From Metaphire vulgaris (lineage: Eukaryota > Annelida > Clitellata > Crassiclitellata > Megascolecidae), in NCBI GenBank assembly GCA_018105865.1, contig CM030865.1, positions 12,817,613 through 12,881,612 on the forward strand: DNA of 64,000 bases, written 5' to 3'. Within the stretch, counting starts at the first letter, position 1. The number at the start of each line of letters is the position of its first letter. Shown in pieces: positions 1 to 13,481 of the stretch. The position numbers and the translations under genes are program-made. The notes below the pieces were generated by a model that was not told the origin of the DNA, made no database searches, and saw nothing but the letters and a program-made list of their open reading frames with translations.

Positions 1-3000
1 AGAGAAGAAATGAAGAATTAACCGGAAGCCACTCTGACCGGTGTTACATTTGTACTGTTTTAGTTTTCCATGAGTCTTCGTTGCAGTCTTCAGACGCAGA
101 ACGACAGGAAAAACATCGACGTCATCCAGAAGGACAACAACATGAGCTGCAATATCAAAAACAATTCCCTGATCCCAATTCTCAGCACCGTTACTCAACA
201 GACGTGAAGCAAGATTGGCTGCAGATGCAGCAACAGTTTCTGCGATATCCTGGAAAGTGGAGGGGTGTGATGGTGGTTTTTGACTCAGAGAGGTCTCCAA
301 AGGACTCGTCACCGATCGCTGTCTCCGACTGCCACTGTCCGAGTCTCGTCTTTGAATCTCGATTTGAATCGGGAAATTTACGCCAGGCACGGCGCGTGTG
401 AGTTGATGAAATGTAAAATGTTTGTGTAAAACATTCTTTAAGTTTAACTAATACTTTGATCAATTAAACTTTTTAGCCGTCTTCTTTTGATGATTTCAAA
501 TTTCTGAAAATGAAATTAAAAGCAAGTTTTGCTGAATTGTTGCTCTTTGATTTTAAGTGAATTTCATGATTCAGAACATGACTGAGGTCTAAAGTTTCTC
601 TCAACAGATTCTGATTTTGAATGACTCATTTTTCAAGCCAACAGACTAATAGTCTTTCTAATTCTATGACACCATGTATGATGACTTGACTGTTGATGAG
701 AGAAGAGACTTGCATGAGTATCTGATGAGATGACGAACTTTGCATATTTAATTAAAAGCTGCTTTGGTTCTATCTGCGGTTATCTTATTGTTACCACTGA
801 CGTGAAAGTGAAGTTTACCGACATAGCAAAGATTCTAGACTGTGAGGCAGTTTGTGATTCAGTTGTTTACAATGCAGTTTCCTGAGATGAGTGGTTCCCA
901 AGCTTTTCAAATGCAATGCCATATCTGCTATTTTTGGCACTGAAGTGGGCCACAATGTTATACAAATTCTATAATTTAGACTTGGCAATGGATGATTTTG
1001 ATCTGGGTTCTTATGATGAACATTGATTCAGTGAATAGGGAATCTAATGTTTATCAAATTATAAAAGTTGTTTAATATTCTTAACTTTCTAAATGAGAAA
1101 TTTCTTATGTTTTTTTGGTGGAATTTGTGAGATTATTGAACTAGAAGGCTTGATGGCATTAAAGTAAACTGTTCCCATGCCTGGATTCAAGCGTTGGGAC
1201 TGGTGCTGATCTCCGGTCTCCAAGGCATACAGCGACACGGGTGGCATATGTCATTAACCTAGAGTAGGTTGCCAGCCAAACATCTACCTGTAGGCCTGCG
1301 CTTTACTTCACAGCAAACGCTGCTCCTCATTTGATGTTGCAACCGCCCTCTACTGAGTAAGGCTGAGTTGACCTTAGGAGCTCCTATAGGGGAGTTGAAC
1401 CCGTTCCGTCAGTGTGCCTGCCCAACGTGTAACCACTTCTGCCATCTTCCCATCCCAGATAGCATTGGTGAATATACATTTGAGATGTTTTCTGAAATAG
1501 TGATTTGAGTTAGTTGGTTGTTTTGTATTTGATTATTTTCCAGCGGACAGTTTGAATACGAGCTGGTTCTCAGCACCGATTTGTATACAAAACGTCACAC
1601 TCAATGGTATTATTTCCAAGTTCAGAATGCCATCCCCAATGTTACGTACACATTCAAGATAATCAACCTCCTGAAACGAGACAGTCTTTATGCTTATGGT
1701 GAGTATGCATTTGTAAATGTATTTGAATTCCTAAATTATGTATTGGAAGTTTTAATTGAAAGTACAGTTTGGTTGATTAGTTTTTGTTCTGGCGTTGTTG
1801 TAGGTATGCAACCGTTGTTCTACTCTGAGAACCTTTCAAAAATGAAAGATATCGGGTGGATGCGCAGTGGACGCAACATCTGCTATGCAAGAAACCTGAA
1901 CAACCTGCAGTGCCCTCTGCTGTCGAGAGAACGAACCTATTACGCCCTCGAATGGCAGATGGATTTCCCGAGCGCCGACGACACTTGCTATTTGGCCCAC
2001 TGCTATCCATACACATTCACCGACCTTCGGCAGGACCTCAGTGACCTCATCTGTGACCCTGAGAGGTCAAAGTTCATGAAACTCGATGTGTTGTGTCAAA
2101 CAAAGGCCGGAAACAGTTGTTTCCTAGTTACTGTAGCAGAAAATCGTGAGTAAAACTGGTTTAATAATGAATTATAATTAGAGAAATTTATTGTTTATAA
2201 TATCAGTTGTTAAATATTTCAAGAAAGCATCTGTACTATGCCATTAAATGATTATCTCGTATTTTCAATGGAGCAATTGAAGTGATGGATGTTGATTTGT
2301 TTGTTTATCTGTCCTTTTCGACATTCTGTTTGAATAAGTTGAAGCCGAATGGAGGGAGGACTGTGGGGGGGGGGGCTACTTGGGTTGCAACACTGGCTGG
2401 TAGGGCTTCAATGGTTGTCTTCTCCAGTTAACAGGCATGTCGTCTGTGTTGTGAAATGTAGCTTTGGAGACGGAGGTTGGCGCTGGGAAACAGGGAATCG
2501 TGGTGACTGCTAGGGTCCATCCCGGAGAGACAAACAGCAGTTGGATCATGAGAGGTCTTCTTCATCACGTCACCGGATCTTCTCAATCAGCCAAGGTCTC
2601 TTTTCAGTTGGCGTTTGAAAAACGTCAGGCCATCATTATGTCTTCCATTGAAATTCTGTCACAGACTTTGTCAATATTTTTAAGATTTTTAGGATTGTGA
2701 TGCTACTGTTCATATAGAATTTTATGTTTTTCCATCTCAACATTTGTTTAAGTTCATTGCTGTTCCCAATGCTGTTCATCGTCAGGGTTTTCTGTTTTGA
2801 CTTGATTTTGAGATGATGTCAATGGGTGTTGCTAATGATGTTCTTTCAATGTCAGGTCATAGGTCATATGTTGTTAGGTCATGATGTTACTGGCGGTTTA
2901 ATATTAATAAGCCTTTAATTTTTAGTTTGTAATTATCTGGTGTTTTGTTGTCTGAACAGGAACTTAGAAAGAATTTCGTCTTCAAGATAGTTCCTATGAT

Positions 3001-4704
3001 CAACCCAGATGGTGTTATTATAGGAAATTACCGCTGTTGTCTCTCTGGTCACGATCTCAACCGAAACTACCGAAGACCAAACCGGGAAGCATTTCCTGTC
3101 ATTTGGCACATCAAAGAGATGGTCACCACTCTCAGCTCCAATGTCCCAGTGCGTTATTTAGACAAACTGCTGTCATTTGTTTCTCTACTTTTGTGTTTTC
3201 CAATTTTTTTATATCAAGAAATAAATATTTTATGAATGAAAAAGTACTCAGCTGAAGCAGTTTATTTCTTGGCATTCAGTCGGTTGAAGTGGTTGACCAT
3301 CAGCACATGACATCTTTAGCATTCTCCTGAATTACGTAGAAATGGTCAGAGAGGTCAATTTGAGAGAAGAGTGAATGGACTGGATGGACTCTGTGTGTTC
3401 TCTTGTAGATTCTCTTGTACTGTGACATTCACGGCCACAGTCGTAAGCAGAATGTCTTCATGTACGGCTGCGCTGTCGACCTCGATCTTCACATGCAGGA
3501 AAGTCCAGTCGCTTACCTTCGTCATCGACTCTTTCCATGGCTGATGTCAAGAAAGGTCCACCTTCCATTTGATTTCAAACGTCTTTCTAATGGAATTATT
3601 GTAAAGGATTATAATATATTTTGAGCACATATTATTCGTTATTAATTTTTATTCATTGATTCCAAGTAACCTTAACATTGAGGGAGGTGATTGATTACTT
3701 AATTAATTAATTAGAGATTTGGGTTTGTTCCGGTGATTTAATAATTGGCTTTTATTTGCTTAATTGATTTTTTTATTTGGGTTTGTTTGTTTCTTTAGTG
3801 TCCTGATAAGTTCTCTTATTCTGGGTGTAAGTTTCAAATCCGTCGCAGCAAAGAGTCGACCGGTCGTGTCGTAATGTATCGTCAACTGAGCATTCACAAC
3901 AGCTACACAATGGAAGCGACTTTCTGTGGGACTACCATTTGCAAGTATGCCCTCCCCCACTCATTCCGCCTATTTATTTAAGCAAGTAACTTCTATAGCG
4001 CCACTTACATCGACTGCCTTGGGCATCAGCTAATATTGCTTCAAATCCAAACAAATTAGAAGAAGCACAACCAGAGAAATCTTTCCAGAGTCTAATTTCT
4101 AATCGGTAGTTGAATTGTGTTTGATATTTTCTTGTTTCTTTTGGTGGTTGTTCTTTTTATGCTATCACTGATTAACACGTTGGAATTAATATATTAAAGT
4201 TCTTGCCTTCATTTGAATGTGTTTGTCTTTTGAGTTTAATTTGTTTGTCTGTATTTTGCCTTGGATAAGGTTCAATGTGTGATGTCCATTTTGATGCAAG
4301 TAATTTGTTTTGTAGCGGTGAAGGAAAACATTTCAATGTTATTGATTTTGAGGAGATGGGAAAAGTCTTGTGTGAAGTTGCACTTGAATACAGAGAGACT
4401 CAGGAAAATGCTAGGTCAGTGTTATTCATTGTGCCTCTGTCCTTCAGTCACTCCAATGGATGGACTGCTACATCGATGACTTTACTGCATAGTGTCACTT
4501 CACTCACTGTCCGATCCATTGTCATTCCTGTCCACTGCATGATGTCTGCAATCCCTTTCCAGTGACAGCCAGCCTTTGTTTCTCATGTGAATTTTCTTTT
4601 TCTGAGTCTCGTCCAGAAACCTAAAACTCTTTGTCTTTGTTGAGCTAAATAGTTTCAAATCTGTCTGTCTGTCTGTCTGTCTGTCTGACTGTTGTTGTTT
4701 AATC

Positions 4705-4736
<32 letters not shown>

Positions 4737-7700
4737 GCTCACTTTCCTGTGTCCCCTTTTGTTCATTCATTTGTCTTGTTCATTCATTTGTCTTCCGCTT
4801 GGGAAAAGTTATTTATAAAATCAGATTCAGACGTTGTTAGTCTCTTGTTAGTCCCTTGTGTTAATCATAGCTTTAAATTAGTGTTTCTGTTTAGTTAACA
4901 CTGTCTCTAATGTGTTTAAATTTTATTTCTTATTTGAAGCCTGTTTTATGTAAGTAAGGTTTATGAATTTTTGTCTAAATAATTGTAAAATAGAACTGTC
5001 TGGTATTATTTTAAATAGTAAAATTCCGATGACAAAATGCCATTTGTTTTTCACTCTTCAGTTGAAATAGATTATAGTTTTGAGATTTTTTTGAGAACTC
5101 TGATGGTTTAATCTAAACGACTCTTAATTAACAGTTTTCTGTTTTGAGTTCTTTTAATTTGCGGTGTTTTGTTAATGTTGGACAGATTTGAGTCTAAAGT
5201 GTTGAAGGAAATGATGAGATGTCTCATTGAACAGGTCATTCTCCAGCGCTCGTCTTTGAAGAAAGAGCGCGGATTTCCTGGTGAATTGAAGCTAGTCGAT
5301 GAGCCAAATGCTTTCAACGAAGGCAAGTGCTGCGAATTTAGGGATTTTGTAAATATATAATTTATGGATTTTACAATTTTCATGCAACGTTTTCCTTTGT
5401 TTCTCAGATGATGCATCAGACATTTGTGCTTTGTTTTACAGATTTGTAATTGGAGCAGAGTAAATATCAGATTGCCTTTAATGTTCTGTAAGTAAAAATT
5501 GAAGCCCAATCAGAATAAGGGAATTTTAATATGTACATTTTTTGCAATCAGCTTCCACAGTGAATCCTGTTGACACGAATAATGTCAGCAGCTTTGATCT
5601 TTCGACATTTGACTCGACTTCAGGCGATTCACTCGAATCTTGTCTTGAAATGTCAAAAGGAATGTCTTTCACACAGGACTTGAAGGAATCGGAGTGAGTA
5701 GTTTGAATAGAAAAGAATTAAATTGAATAGTTTCAAGACTTCTTTTGAAGGCAAACTCCAGAGATATCAGTTGTCATTTGCATTTTGGGTCTTTGGCTGT
5801 AGGATCATTGGATCGCTTGAATTAAGATGCATTATGGGAAGATGACTTCTTGCTTTGAAGATGATGTGGCTAAACTGAATTATGCAGAAGTTATGAGATT
5901 TTTCTCTTGACTGTCCAATATATTATTCTGTGAAATAATTTGTTCATTACTAATTGAAGTTAAGTGTGAAGTAACTGCTTAATATAAATAAATAAGTAAG
6001 ATAACTAATGTTTGTTAAGACTAAAACTCTTCCACTGTCAATTAGCTCAAGTGACAGTGACAGTGAATCTGAGCCGGAATATGTTGCCACAAAGTCTCGG
6101 CTGCATCAACGCAAAAGGAAGAAGAAGGTCAAAGGTCAAAAGTCAGAGGCCAAACAGGTCGGCGAAGTCATCACGGTCACAGATCTGCTCGGCAATCAAG
6201 TCTTTGTTGCTGACAAAACTTCTCTTATGAACATCGATTCTGTAAATGTTGCCCTTCTAAATATTCTACATTATTTTAAATCCTCGTGTCAATAGTTGGT
6301 TTAGATTTCCATTTTAAACACAAATTTTCTTTTTTCTTTTAACTTAAACTTACTTCCTGTTTGATTAAGTTGCTGAGTTACTGTGAAGTAATTCTTGCTG
6401 TAAATTCATATTTTATAAAATGCTTTCTTGGTGTTATGAAGGGACTGCCATTGATTGAGTCGTGTGAATTAGAAAACAACAAGAAAAAGCTGAGGAGAAA
6501 GAAGGTGAGACTGTCATTAGGAGGAGTACAGCAGGAGACTGTTCCTTACACTTTACAACAATCACTGTTAAATTCTGTATATCATGATTACAATTGAAAA
6601 TAGTTTCCTTTCAATCAAAAATTTCTGCATGAGATCCAAGAAATTATAAGGTTGGTTTTGATTATTTTAATTTTGAATTGAACATTTCTGGTTGATATTT
6701 TGAATTTTGCAGACCACAAGATGATTAGCTGCTGTCTATTTTCTCTTTACATTCTCCTGTTGCAGAGTAATCTTAGCAGCGGACGTGATGTTAACAGTAT
6801 CTTCACTGTAGCTAAGTTGACGCGTGTTTTTAGATTGGCTGTCCCAATCCAGACCAAACGGTTGTACACAGGCGTGTGTTGAGAGCGTATCCGCAGTTTG
6901 TGAATAAGTATGAAGGTAGAAGCAACGGCGGAATTCCATGCTTTACAGAGGAAAGAATCCTTTATCGTGCTGCTAAGGTACGAATGGCATTAAGATGTAT
7001 TCAGATAATTTTTATAGCACCACTGTATTGAAAGGCTGAGTTTGTACTTAGAACTGTTATTCAGTTGCCAATCACTCAATGGTATTCAATGGTTCTGTTG
7101 TTATATTCTAATAAATAGCTTTTAAAGTTAATTTATATTTCATTTGTTCACTGTACAGTGTGTGTCCATATTGAATGCATTTGATGGTCTGTCCAGGGAA
7201 TGGCGATTTAATCCTAAGCACTGCATGTTGGTCTTGTAAGGGGCATTGACGACATCAGCCCCTCTTCAGGACCGGCTTAAATGAGGGACATGACAGAGGT
7301 TGCATTGCCTTCAGTGGTTCATGGTCTTATGCTTAGTTCTTGGTTAGTCTCAGTAAATTGAATTTGTATATGTGAATCTGTTGGACAGAGAACGGTGGAA
7401 TTACAGAAGAAATACGGCGAAGAACTGAGAATGGACGAAGGAGAAGAAGAAGAAGAAGAGGTAGGAGATCGCTTTATGTCTAATTCAGTTCAGTTGTTGT
7501 TTGACTTAGCAACTGCAACAGCTGCAATAGGAAAGAAATTAACAGCAAGAGTTCCAGTGACTGCGAGAACTTATCCTTTGGTTCCGAGACTCAACATGAA
7601 TGCATCTTTAGTTCCTCTGTTTTGACTTTTTTTAAATGCCATTTTAAAGACCGAGTGAGATACAAATAAAATATTTAGAATGTGATGTAAAAAATTTGAC

Positions 7701-8683
7701 GTAAAGACATGTCTAAATAGAAATGAAAACAAAAGAACATATTTGAAGATTTGAAGGTGCAAAGGTTTTGAATATGATTTTCATTTCAATTAATTTGAAG
7801 ACTTTGGTTTGGGGAAGCAGATGAATTTATTTTAACACAGGTCATGTGGGGTCAGTGAGTGATATCAAGTGACCATCAATGTAGAAATTGTAATAGAGGC
7901 ATGAGATAATTTGGATGATTACTTGACTGGATTTTGTATTTGATAATGCTGAATGATTGCATGTAAGTATGTACGGTTGTCACTGTGTGTCATTCTCTGT
8001 ACAGTGGAGAGTTCTTTGGTCTGAGCATCAGCAGCAGCAGGAATTGCTTTGTATGGGAGATCATTTGCATTCATTTTCAAAGTCCTGTACATGTATGATC
8101 ACCAGAGACAGAATTTAATCAGATTTAAAATATGCAGATCCATTTGTTAATTTGCCTGACTTCTCTTTCCAGTTTCAGATGAATCCAAACTCTATGGCTG
8201 ATTTCAGGAGTGGCGGTCAAGTTCACTTGTTTTGCATTTGCAGCCAATTGCTTTCGATGAATTCTTTGAGTGAGAATCCAGATTTTATTTTATCATTTAG
8301 TTGTTGTTGATTAAGTCATGACCCTTGTTCAGTCTGTGTTGGTTTTTCCGGTTTTATCATTTTCATTTACTTGTATTCTTCATCTCAACTGTTTCTCATT
8401 TAAAACGGTTAAAACACATTGGACGTAGAATTTTAGAAAACATTTTTTATCCTTGAAAGTACTTCCTTCACTTTAAGTAAGAGTCTATGCCAGGAATCAA
8501 ATAGACGTGCACAGGATTCATCAAAGGTTTGGAAGTAGTATGGTTATAAGAAGTAAGAACAAAAATATGCTGAAAAATTATAAATATTAAAGTATATTTA
8601 AATTTTTACAGTTAAAAAGATTGTCAAATTATATTTATGTCAAACTAAGATGTCTATAGATTGTAACACTCAACAGCAGTAAG

Positions 8684-8714
<31 letters not shown>

Positions 8715-10118
8715 TCACCTGATTTTGGATGTAGGTAGATTTGATTGGTGCTGTTTGCTGTATTGACAAGTGATTAAAATTTATAGTGTATGAGTGACTC
8801 TAAGTAGTTTCTTTTATAAGTAGACATTTTTGTTTCATGTTAAAAAGAGCCACTGATATTATGCTTTGTTTTGCTTCTCGGGGAATACAGCATTCCAGTG
8901 TTCAGTTTCTGCAAAACAACAGAGAATAACAGAGAAGCCAACTAAGACCTGTATTTGAGTTGTTTTTCTTTTCTTTGCAAGACAGGACAAACGTACTGGA
9001 TGAATCGGTGTCAGAGGGCGTCAGCAGAGCAGACAAAAGGTAAGAATGATTAGAAATCAGTGTCAGACTCGGCTGATATCTTCAATGAACTGTTCAAATT
9101 GCATCACATTGAGCAAAAAACCGTAGCATTGATAGAGACAAGCGTTGAGAGGAGTATGGCCAAATGGATTCAGCTGTACATATTTCTTGGCTGTTCAAGA
9201 ATAACATCCTCCCCATTGTTTTCATGTTCAGCTAGAATGTAAAATTATGTAACTTGGAAGTTATTATGAGTCCCAACTTAGAAGTTCCTCAATTATGCTC
9301 CAACAATGTCAGGAGGAAAACTTTTCATGATTGAAGCTATTCATTGAATTTCGAGATGATCTTCACTTTTCTATTTTGAATGCTCTGTGAATGGCAGAGT
9401 TGTTTTGTTATGGTTGAAAGTTTAAATGTTGCATTTGGTAAACCATTTCATGATCTCAGGATTCTGCTTTCCAAGCGTTTTGTTCCTTTGTAGGCATCAT
9501 TGTCAGTGCGTGCACTGTGGACTTCCTCAGAAGCAGAGTACGATGGTGAGCTGGTTTAACCCTCTGTACACGGACCCAGTTTCCTACTTTCAACAAAGAT
9601 TTCATTCAGTTACAAGCAGCAGTCAAAGGTCAGCTGTGGTTGCTGCTGTTTTAGTTGTTTAATAATCAAGTTATTTGTGTATTCTGTGATAACTCAGCCA
9701 AAGAAACTTCTTTATAAGGAGTCACAATTTGGAGGATGTAGGTTATGATTAGGCTTTAAGATCTACAGACGTTAGAACCATCATCATTTAGAATTTCCAA
9801 AGGCAATGTTCTTGAAGAAGTAATTAACCTTCATTTCTTTGTTGTAGATGTCAATCTCTTTTTGGTTTAAATTCCAATTCCTTTGACGTCACTGCGTCGC
9901 CTACAAACGGATTAAAAACAAACCATGGTTCCATGTTTTCCACCAACAACACTCAAAGGGAACCAGATTGTACAAAACAGGAACTTCAAACTTGTTTATC
10001 TTCAAAAGCAACATTGGGAAAATTGTCAAGGACTTTGTATCAAAGCGAGGAACAACAGTTGCATTTGGTACCATCTACCTTCCAACTGCCTATTAACAAG
10101 CTAATTAAGAAGCAGTGA
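1..10118 (+). CDS. AGBL2: Cytosolic carboxypeptidase, AGBL2/AGBL3 (CCP2/3) type, 5' partial
   Basis: M14-family metallocarboxypeptidase that, in its family, trims glutamates from tubulin tails in the cytosol and cilia. Eighteen exons keep phase to a TGA: up to 397 (open from base 3), 1544-1698, 1804-2145, 2462-2595, 2960-3148, 3409-3555, 3799-3944, 4316-4414, 5186-5322, 5552-5693, 6046-6241, 6442-6504, 6834-6977, 7389-7460, 8173-8215, 8982-9039, 9494-9628, 9848-10118, about 955 codons. The CCP N-domain reads [12 protein letters not shown] and [18 protein letters not shown]. Zinc ligands are HPGE (2518-2529) and the His of DIHGHSRK (about 3424-3447). Substrate residues lie in NPDG...GNYRC and DLNRNYRRP. 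The catalytic Glu is in NSYTMEATF (3898-3924). The active site looks intact. The tail after about 5550 is low-complexity, with Ser/Asp and Glu runs and a Cys/His patch HHCQCVHC, and I recognise no domain there. I cannot separate AGBL2 from AGBL3. The start of exon 1 is unsure (possible acceptors near 63 or 86). The upstream exons lie outside the window. Confidence 0.9.
1165..1465. repeat. Composite SINE-like repeat in AGBL intron 1
   Basis: Bases about 1165-1345 match 30497-30665 closely (shared GGTGCTGATCTCCGGTCTC and GTAGGTTGCCAGCCA). They are followed by a tRNA-like block on the minus strand (1375-1460) with a B-box-like GGGTTCAACTCC and an A-box-like GGCAGAAGTGG. The tRNA-like block belongs with the copies at 14471, 30666, 52411 and 56924. 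Confidence 0.65.
4661..4737. repeat. (CTGT)n microsatellite in AGBL intron
   Basis: Two CTGT runs (4661-4687 and 4705-4737) separated by about 17 bases, in the intron 4415-5185. No coding potential. Confidence 0.9.
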
Positions 10119-10228
10119 CTAATGGACCCACAGAATTGAGATCTCAACGGCTGTTTTCATTTGAACACATTGATGGCAACAAACGCTTCGTTTCATGTCT
10201 CTTAGGCGTCTACTTGTCACGCAGTTGA

Positions 10229-10234
10229 AATAAA
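10229..10234 (+). terminator. AATAAA poly(A) signal of the AGBL gene
   Basis: Canonical AATAAA about 110 bases after the TGA at 10116-10118. Confidence 0.6.
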
Positions 10235-10394
10235 ACATGAACATTTGTGACAAACGCTCTTTGAAAATTGCTCAAATTGTTCTGGATTTAAATATTTAAA
10301 TGACCATTTTCATGAACTGTAGCAATTTTCTTTTAAACAATAACGAACAAATAGCACAGGGTCACCAAACTATGGACCGCGGGCCAAGAGGCAT

Positions 10395-10632
10395 TGGCGT
10401 AGCCACAGGAGGGGCACGGGGGGTCGGCCCCTATTCGAATTGGGACTGGTCGTGAGATTCGTCCAAAACTAGTGAGTAGTGGGGGGGTGTGTGTAAGGAG
10501 GTAGTATTAGATCGCGGAAAATGCACCAGACTTTAAAGCGTTTGAAACGACGACCTTTTTGGGTCGTCAAGACATTTGGGCTGAAAAATGTGGAAGTGCT
10601 CTTCCCTGTTCTGGAATCCTGGCTAGGCCACT
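10395..10632. mobile_element. MITE with TGGCGTAGCC-type ends
   Basis: Begins TTGGCGTAGCCAC and ends GGCTAGGCCACTG, an imperfect terminal inverted repeat. The interior carries GACGACCTTTTTGGGTCGTC. It resembles 13482-13699 base for base over long stretches. It lies in the AGBL / RRM-gene spacer, where I see no host gene. Confidence 0.6.
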
Positions 10633-10929
10633 GCTAATAGGTCAGGATGATCTGCCCTGCCATCAAAATTTGCTGTCCTCTAATATCACAAGCTCTTATC
10701 ATTAAAATTCAGTTAAACTCAAATTCTATTGCAAATTTACTAAAGGTTTTGTGGTTTGGAGTACCATCGATTGATGCCCCAATAATTAGGCACAGTGCTG
10801 CAAAAGTGCAAGTTAAATAAAGATTGTGTGCAGACTTGATGAGGATGTGGTACAACTGAAGAGGGTTTGGTGAGCACTTTTGTGAAGACTTGTCTCCGTT
10901 TGAAGCCATGTTGAAAATGTAGTCTGGTA

Positions 10930-11107
10930 CAGTGGATCCCACTTAATCGCATACCGCTTAATTGCATAACCCGCATAACAACATAAAAACCCGAACCAGT
11001 GCTTTGTGTGTACAATTAATTATCAGACATCCTGGCTATTCACATAGCCCAGTTAATCACATAAGCAAGGCTTGCACGGCACCTATGCAATTAAGCGGGT
11101 TTCACTG
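10930..11107. mobile_element. pogo/Tigger-like MITE with TA target duplication
   Basis: The left end CAGTGGATCCCACTTAATCG and the right end (reverse-complemented CAGTGAAACCCGCTTAATTG) pair as terminal inverted repeats. TA dinucleotides flank both ends (10928-10929 and 11108-11109). CAGT ends with TA duplication suit the Tc1/mariner-pogo group. No transposase reading frame is present, so it is non-autonomous. Confidence 0.6.
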
Positions 11108-11154
11108 TACCATTTTCAAACAATTCTGATCATTTTTGTGAAGTGTCCTGAGAA

Positions 11155-11160
11155 TTTATT
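11155..11160 (-). terminator. AATAAA poly(A) signal of the RRM gene
   Basis: TTTATT on the plus strand, i.e. AATAAA about 110 bases past the stop of the minus-strand RRM gene. It could be fortuitous in AT-rich sequence. Confidence 0.4.
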
Positions 11161-11269
11161 GAACGATCCATTCAAACAATGCTTGTTAAAAAATTCACTA
11201 TTTAAAGGTTTTGTGATGTTCATTAAAAAGCCCTTAAATAAGCTCCTCAAATTGACCGCAAAACTGAAA

Positions 11270-13415
11270 TTAGTTGAGGTTTTTAATGGGACCGTCAAAG
11301 ACTCTCTTCATTCGAGCCATCCTGCGGTTCTTTTCCTTGAGCCGCTCCTTTCGCTTTGGTGTATTTCGACCACGAGATGTAAACTCTACGTTTATTTTTC
11401 TATCGCCAAGCATTGATTCATGAAGTCGCAAGCCAAACTAAAACCAAAGCATACATTATTCATCTTTGACATCAAACAGTACAAATTATCAAATTACACA
11501 ACAAACACAGTATTTTTATAGTAACTTCTGGTTCCTTTTCTTAGGTCGAGATTCATTTATTTCAACACAGCTGTTAAAGTCAAACTACTAAGTTTCACGA
11601 AGAATCTTAAAATAAGTAAAAACAGGAAAAAAAGTCATAGTACCATCATTTTGGAAAAGCAAGATTTCAAGTGTCGCTATACCTAAAAGAGAAATGAGTA
11701 ACAAAGTTTACAACTAAGCATTATAAATTACCCTGTGAGACTTAGAATCCAGAAACTCGACATATGCACAGCCTCTTGACTTGCCCGTGATTTTGTCAGT
11801 AAGCAGGCGGACTTCCTTTACTCCACCTAGAAAATTAAAATGTAAAAACTGTTAGCTAACAAATTCTATATAATAAAACAGAAATCACTGTTCACATCTC
11901 TATCAGCAACAAAATATAAAGGATATGGTTGGCAAAAACTGAAATGGCTTTTATGTTTATTAAATGAAAAATATTTAAACTAATAAAATCTAAGATGAAA
12001 TCAAAACTAAACACCAAATTGTTGATATTTCAATATTATAAAGCATGCAGATACATTTACATAACTCTGGCTCAACTGTGACATTGCCTTTTACACTCAA
12101 CAAGGAATAGTCTTAGTTAGAATTTAAATTTCCTTATTAAGCATGTGTTCATTATGAACATTTAATGCAAGACCTTCAATTTCAAAGGAAGCCATGACAA
12201 ACTGAATACTTTGGTACCGATAACACTTTTGATAGTATGCTAAAATGAAATTTACTGTAAATTTGATCACACACTTTACTAGCAATCAGAAAATCAGATC
12301 CATTTCAAATATAAGAGAAAAGGAAACTTTAATGAGCTGTGTCATTGGAAAATTTAACCCAAATTATCATCTGCAATTTAAAACTGCACAAAATGTGAAA
12401 AGAATCGCTAATGGAGAAATATCAATACCTGTACGTATAAAATGTTTTTCAATATCTTCCTTTGACGTATGATAAGGAAGGTTTCCAACAAATATAACAT
12501 AAGCCTTTCGATTCTTTGCTAACTTTGACTGTTTGCCGTTCGCTTCCTTGCCCTGATGCAGCTCTGCATTGTCTGAAGTGAAAGTCTTTCCAGAATCACT
12601 TCTGACCTTTCTGCTTCTTTTCTCCGTCCCATTTGTTGGAGTCGAATTATCAACTGAAGTTAATGACTCATTGACAGAAATGACCAAATCACTCCTCGTC
12701 ATTTTCTTCGGTTTCTGTGTTTCATCACCGACTGCTGTTGAATCTCCACGATCCAATTTTCTTTTCCTGTTAACTGTACGGCAACTGGAAACTGTCTGCT
12801 TCATCTTTTGTTGTTTTCCAGAATGCCTCCCATTGGAATTGTTTGTGATGTCTGAAGAAACACAACGCAAACACAGAAATATCACTTTGTACCTCAATAC
12901 CTTCAGTGCATCAGCTGAAATGTCCAGATGTCTCAACGGCAGCATAGGAACTATTTTAAGAGTGCTTGCAGCTTAAATCTAATATGCAAGACACAATGGA
13001 TGAATGACTTTCAGGAACTAATGCTGTGCCATTTTACTAACAAAGGGTAAACTGACAGAGATCTGAATGAAACGGACAAAAAGTGACATCACCGTTTCTT
13101 GCAACATTGAAGAAATGATTATCACACGGTTAACAACAACACAACAGTCCCTCTCCATTCGTCCTCATCACAAAGAGAAACTGGGACAATATTACATCCA
13201 CATCAGGAACTAGAACTCATATCTGCCTATGAGTAAACATACAGTGCACTCCACATAATTATAATTTATAACTAACATTCAAAGCAAATCAGCAAACAGG
13301 AAAGAAATTTTCTATTTCAGAAAACGTTTAGTAACGCAGGAATTTTACCCAATTGGTCTCGTTTCTTCCACCATTCCAGTCGTTTCTTTTTTCTCTGGGA
13401 TAACAAATTTTCCAT
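11270..13415 (-). CDS. Small basic protein with a single RRM domain
   Basis: Four coding exons in phase: 13415-13349, 12851-12429, 11826-11732, 11437-11270, 250 residues ending TAA. The start is ATG at 13415, giving MENLLSQRKKKRLEWW. An ATG inside the 12851 exon's upstream reading would miss the clear acceptor at 12852-12853. The first 130 residues are polar and Lys/Ser-rich. The RRM follows: RNP2-like YVIFVGNLPYHT, helix 1 KEDIEKHF, RNP1-like KSRGCAYVEF, and the last strand KINVEF. The tail is strongly basic (RGRNTPKRKERLKEKNRR). An RRM between basic ends suits a nucleolar or ribosome-biogenesis RNA-binding protein such as yeast Nop6, but that is inference and I do not assign an orthologue. 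It converges with AGBL, about 1.15 kb between stops. A 5' UTR intron is likely, with an acceptor near 13462. Confidence 0.8.
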
Positions 13416-13481
13416 TTTGCAGCGGAAACACTTCTCAACACTTTGGCTTCAAAATTCTGTAAACACAAGCCAAACATCATC

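Noticed and set aside
3760..3960. Minus-strand 66-residue frame
   Set aside because: Lies opposite AGBL exon 3799-3944, which carries the catalytic MEATF motif.
12569..12976. Plus-strand 135-residue frame
   Set aside because: Antisense shadow of the RRM gene's second coding exon.
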